A stretch of DNA of 17,235 nucleotides, taken from contig JASLIR010000440.1 of assembly GCA_030152125.1 (NCBI GenBank), positions 1 through 17,235 on the forward strand, given 5' to 3'. The position numbers and the translations under genes are program-made. Of the stretch, positions 16,373 to 17,235 are shown piece by piece (the stretch's first letter is position 1; each line of letters begins with the position of its first letter). The notes under the pieces are model-generated. The model saw nothing but the letters and a program-made list of their open reading frames with translations, did not search any database and was not told the DNA's origin. The stretch comes from Alkanindiges sp. GTDB taxonomy: Bacteria; Pseudomonadota; Gammaproteobacteria; Pseudomonadales; Moraxellaceae.

Positions 16373-16502
16373 CGGGCGATACAGGGAAACAGGCACGGAT
16401 AAGCCCGAAGGAAGATTCATCGCAGGAATTAATGGATAGATTGCACCGGATGCAAGCTCAAAAAACCCCAGCATTTCAGGATGAAAAATGCTGGGGTTTT
16501 TA
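16373..16502 (+). ncRNA. Candidate RsmX/Y/Z-type small RNA (CsrA/RsmA-sequestering)
   Basis: About 130 nt ending at a perfect intrinsic terminator, with no convincing reading frame. Seven GGA motifs occur, at 16385, 16397, 16410, 16425, 16434, 16448 and 16479. Several are preceded by A-N as in the RsmA/CsrA site (ACGGAT, CAGGAA, ATGGAT, CAGGAT). At least three can be shown in loops: ACGGATAA between GGC and GCC (16392-16405), CCGGA between TTGCA and TGCAA (16441-16455), and CAGGATGAA in the terminator loop. Size, GGA density and upstream GacA-type box match RsmY/RsmZ (established family knowledge). These RNAs bind the translational repressor RsmA/CsrA and release target mRNAs. The 5' end is inferred from a TAGCAT -10 box and may be off by 10 nt or more. 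Alternatives are a cis leader of the lipase gene, which is unlikely given the terminator, or an unrelated sRNA. Confidence 0.65.
16461..16501 (+). terminator. Strong rho-independent terminator of the small RNA
   Basis: AAAAACCCCAGCATTT (16461-16476) and AAATGCTGGGGTTTTT (16486-16501) form a perfect 16-bp stem with a 9-nt loop CAGGATGAA. The T-run is on the plus strand; the A-run on the other side makes it usable in both directions. It lies between two divergent genes, so it must end a separate transcript. Confidence 0.9.
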
Positions 16503-16596
16503 TATTTCTAAAGAACCATCAATAAAAACACAATAATGATCAACCAATTAGCATAAAACTCCAGCTATTGGCTGCAATGCAGCAAAAAAAACCATT

Positions 16597-16626
16597 TTGG
16601 TCAACGCAAGCAAAAAACGATATGTT
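16597..16626 (+). promoter_or_regulatory. Possible promoter of the lipase-like gene
   Basis: TTGGTC (16597-16602) and TATGTT (16621-16626) are 18 nt apart, matching 3/6 and 4/6 of consensus. The site lies after the terminator and about 55 nt before the start codon, so it is well placed but weak. Confidence 0.3.
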
Positions 16627-16681
16627 ACTCTCGCTATGAAATATTCAGGCCTGCTCTTTTACCTTGAAAGGAATTCGTAAA

Positions 16682-17235
16682 ATGCTAAAAAAATTCGCAG
16701 CATCCCTTGCCCCTATTGCACTAGCACTCAGTGTATGCAGTGTAATTCCTGCCGTTCATGCAGCTCCCGCCAGCAATAATGCCCAGCTGTTCCAGCAAAC
16801 CCTGCAGGAAGAACGCGCATGGGCTGGCTTAAGCACCCGCACCCTTAAAGTAGGCGATGTGGAATGGAGCTTTAGTGAAGGCGGTGATAAAGCCAAGCCA
16901 ACCATTCTGCTGGTACACGGCTTATCTGGTACCCGTGATAACTGGAACCGCGTTGCACGTTACCTGACCCCATACTACCACGTGGTTATTCCTGACCTGC
17001 CTGCACATGGCGATACCAAAGTGCCAGCAGAATATGACCTGCAAGTACCCAACCTGGCCGAAGCATTACGCCGTTTTACCGAAGCAGCTGGCATCAATAA
17101 AAACCTGAATATTGCCGGTCACTCCTTGGGTGGGGCTATTGTGGGTCTATATGCCGCACAATACTTCTTCGATACGCAAAGCCTGTTGCTGATTGACAGT
17201 GCAGGTGTATTTAAAAGTGCACAGAGCCCGTACCA
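16682..17235 (+). CDS. Exported alpha/beta-hydrolase, lipase/esterase-like (3' end outside the window)
   Basis: 184 residues are visible and the frame is open at the window edge. The start ATG has AAAGGAA about 9 nt upstream. A signal peptide of 27 residues (Lys3-Lys4, hydrophobic core, cleavage after AVHA) leads to a mature protein. The alpha/beta-hydrolase marks are LLVHGLSGTRDNW (oxyanion-hole His79-Gly80), PDLPAHG (105-110) and the nucleophile elbow GHSLGG (146-151, Ser148). The acid and histidine of the triad would lie beyond the window. The pattern resembles family V lipases of Moraxella and Psychrobacter (family knowledge), which hydrolyse triglycerides or short-chain esters after export. 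An epoxide- or haloalkane-type hydrolase is less likely given the signal peptide. In Pseudomonas, secreted lipases are often under Gac/Rsm control, which makes the neighbouring RNA notable but does not show a link. Confidence 0.85.
   Translation, partial: MLKKFAASLAPIALALSVCSVIPAVHAAPASNNAQLFQQTLQEERAWAGLSTRTLKVGDVEWSFSEGGDKAKPTILLVHGLSGTRDNWNRVARYLTPYYHVVIPDLPAHGDTKVPAEYDLQVPNLAEALRRFTEAAGINKNLNIAGHSLGGAIVGLYAAQYFFDTQSLLLIDSAGVFKSAQSPY

Noticed and set aside
16365..16439. A 24-codon frame (MMHGRYRETG...) inside the candidate small RNA
   Set aside because: No Shine-Dalgarno stands before either ATG, the composition is not protein-like, and the GGA/hairpin pattern plus terminator explain the stretch better. 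A dual-function RNA is not excluded.
16568..16585. Short GCTGC/GCAGC hairpin before an A-run upstream of the lipase gene
   Set aside because: A 5-bp stem with a 3-nt loop is common by chance, and the A-run is on the wrong side for a plus-strand terminator.
16660..16684. Ribosome sites with A-GGA (lipase, cupin, SWIM genes) as RsmA/CsrA targets
   Set aside because: AAGGA is the ordinary Shine-Dalgarno core; without a second GGA in a loop nearby, no target call is justified.

Overview
The window is chromosomal DNA from a Gram-negative gammaproteobacterium in the order Pseudomonadales, probably Moraxellaceae or a near relative. The case rests on the twitching-motility chemosensory cluster in the order pilG-pilH-pilI-pilJ-pilK-chpA, on moderate GC content, and on a secreted lipase-type hydrolase of the kind common in that family. 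The species cannot be named from sequence alone.

Left part (1-5776, all leftward): the Pil-Chp operon. Transcription enters at pilG and runs through pilH (response regulators), pilI (CheW adaptor), pilJ (membrane chemoreceptor), pilK (CheR-type methyltransferase) and the 5' third or less of chpA (hybrid histidine kinase, cut by the window edge). Together they form the signalling complex that controls type IV pilus extension/retraction and, in Pseudomonas, cAMP.

Middle part (5777-8446): a gene-free promoter region, then three single genes. These are an exported coiled-coil protein with a DUF4124-like start (+), a metallo-beta-lactamase-fold hydrolase (-) and an exported cupin (+). The two convergent junctions each hold strong hairpins.

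Right part (8433-16123, leftward): a compact five-gene operon read as SWIM zinc-finger protein, DUF5691-type helical protein, MoxR-type AAA+ ATPase, DUF5682-type protein and VWA (MIDAS) protein. The ATPase and VWA protein form a classic MoxR-VWA pair. The DUF5682 protein has an N-terminal part resembling the TraB/ChaN/EreA hydrolase fold. The set is a recurring but functionally undefined bacterial module.

Far right (16124-17235): the most interesting stretch. Between the divergent SWIM operon and an exported alpha/beta-hydrolase (lipase-like, cut by the window edge) lies a perfect 16-bp intrinsic terminator with no gene in front of it. Upstream of it are about 130 nt containing seven GGA motifs, several in predicted hairpin loops. 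Upstream of that again is an 18-bp near-palindrome matching the GacA box (TGTAAG-N6-CTTACA) at 11 of 12 defined positions. I read this as an unannotated RsmX/Y/Z-type (CsrA/RsmA-sequestering) small RNA under GacA control.
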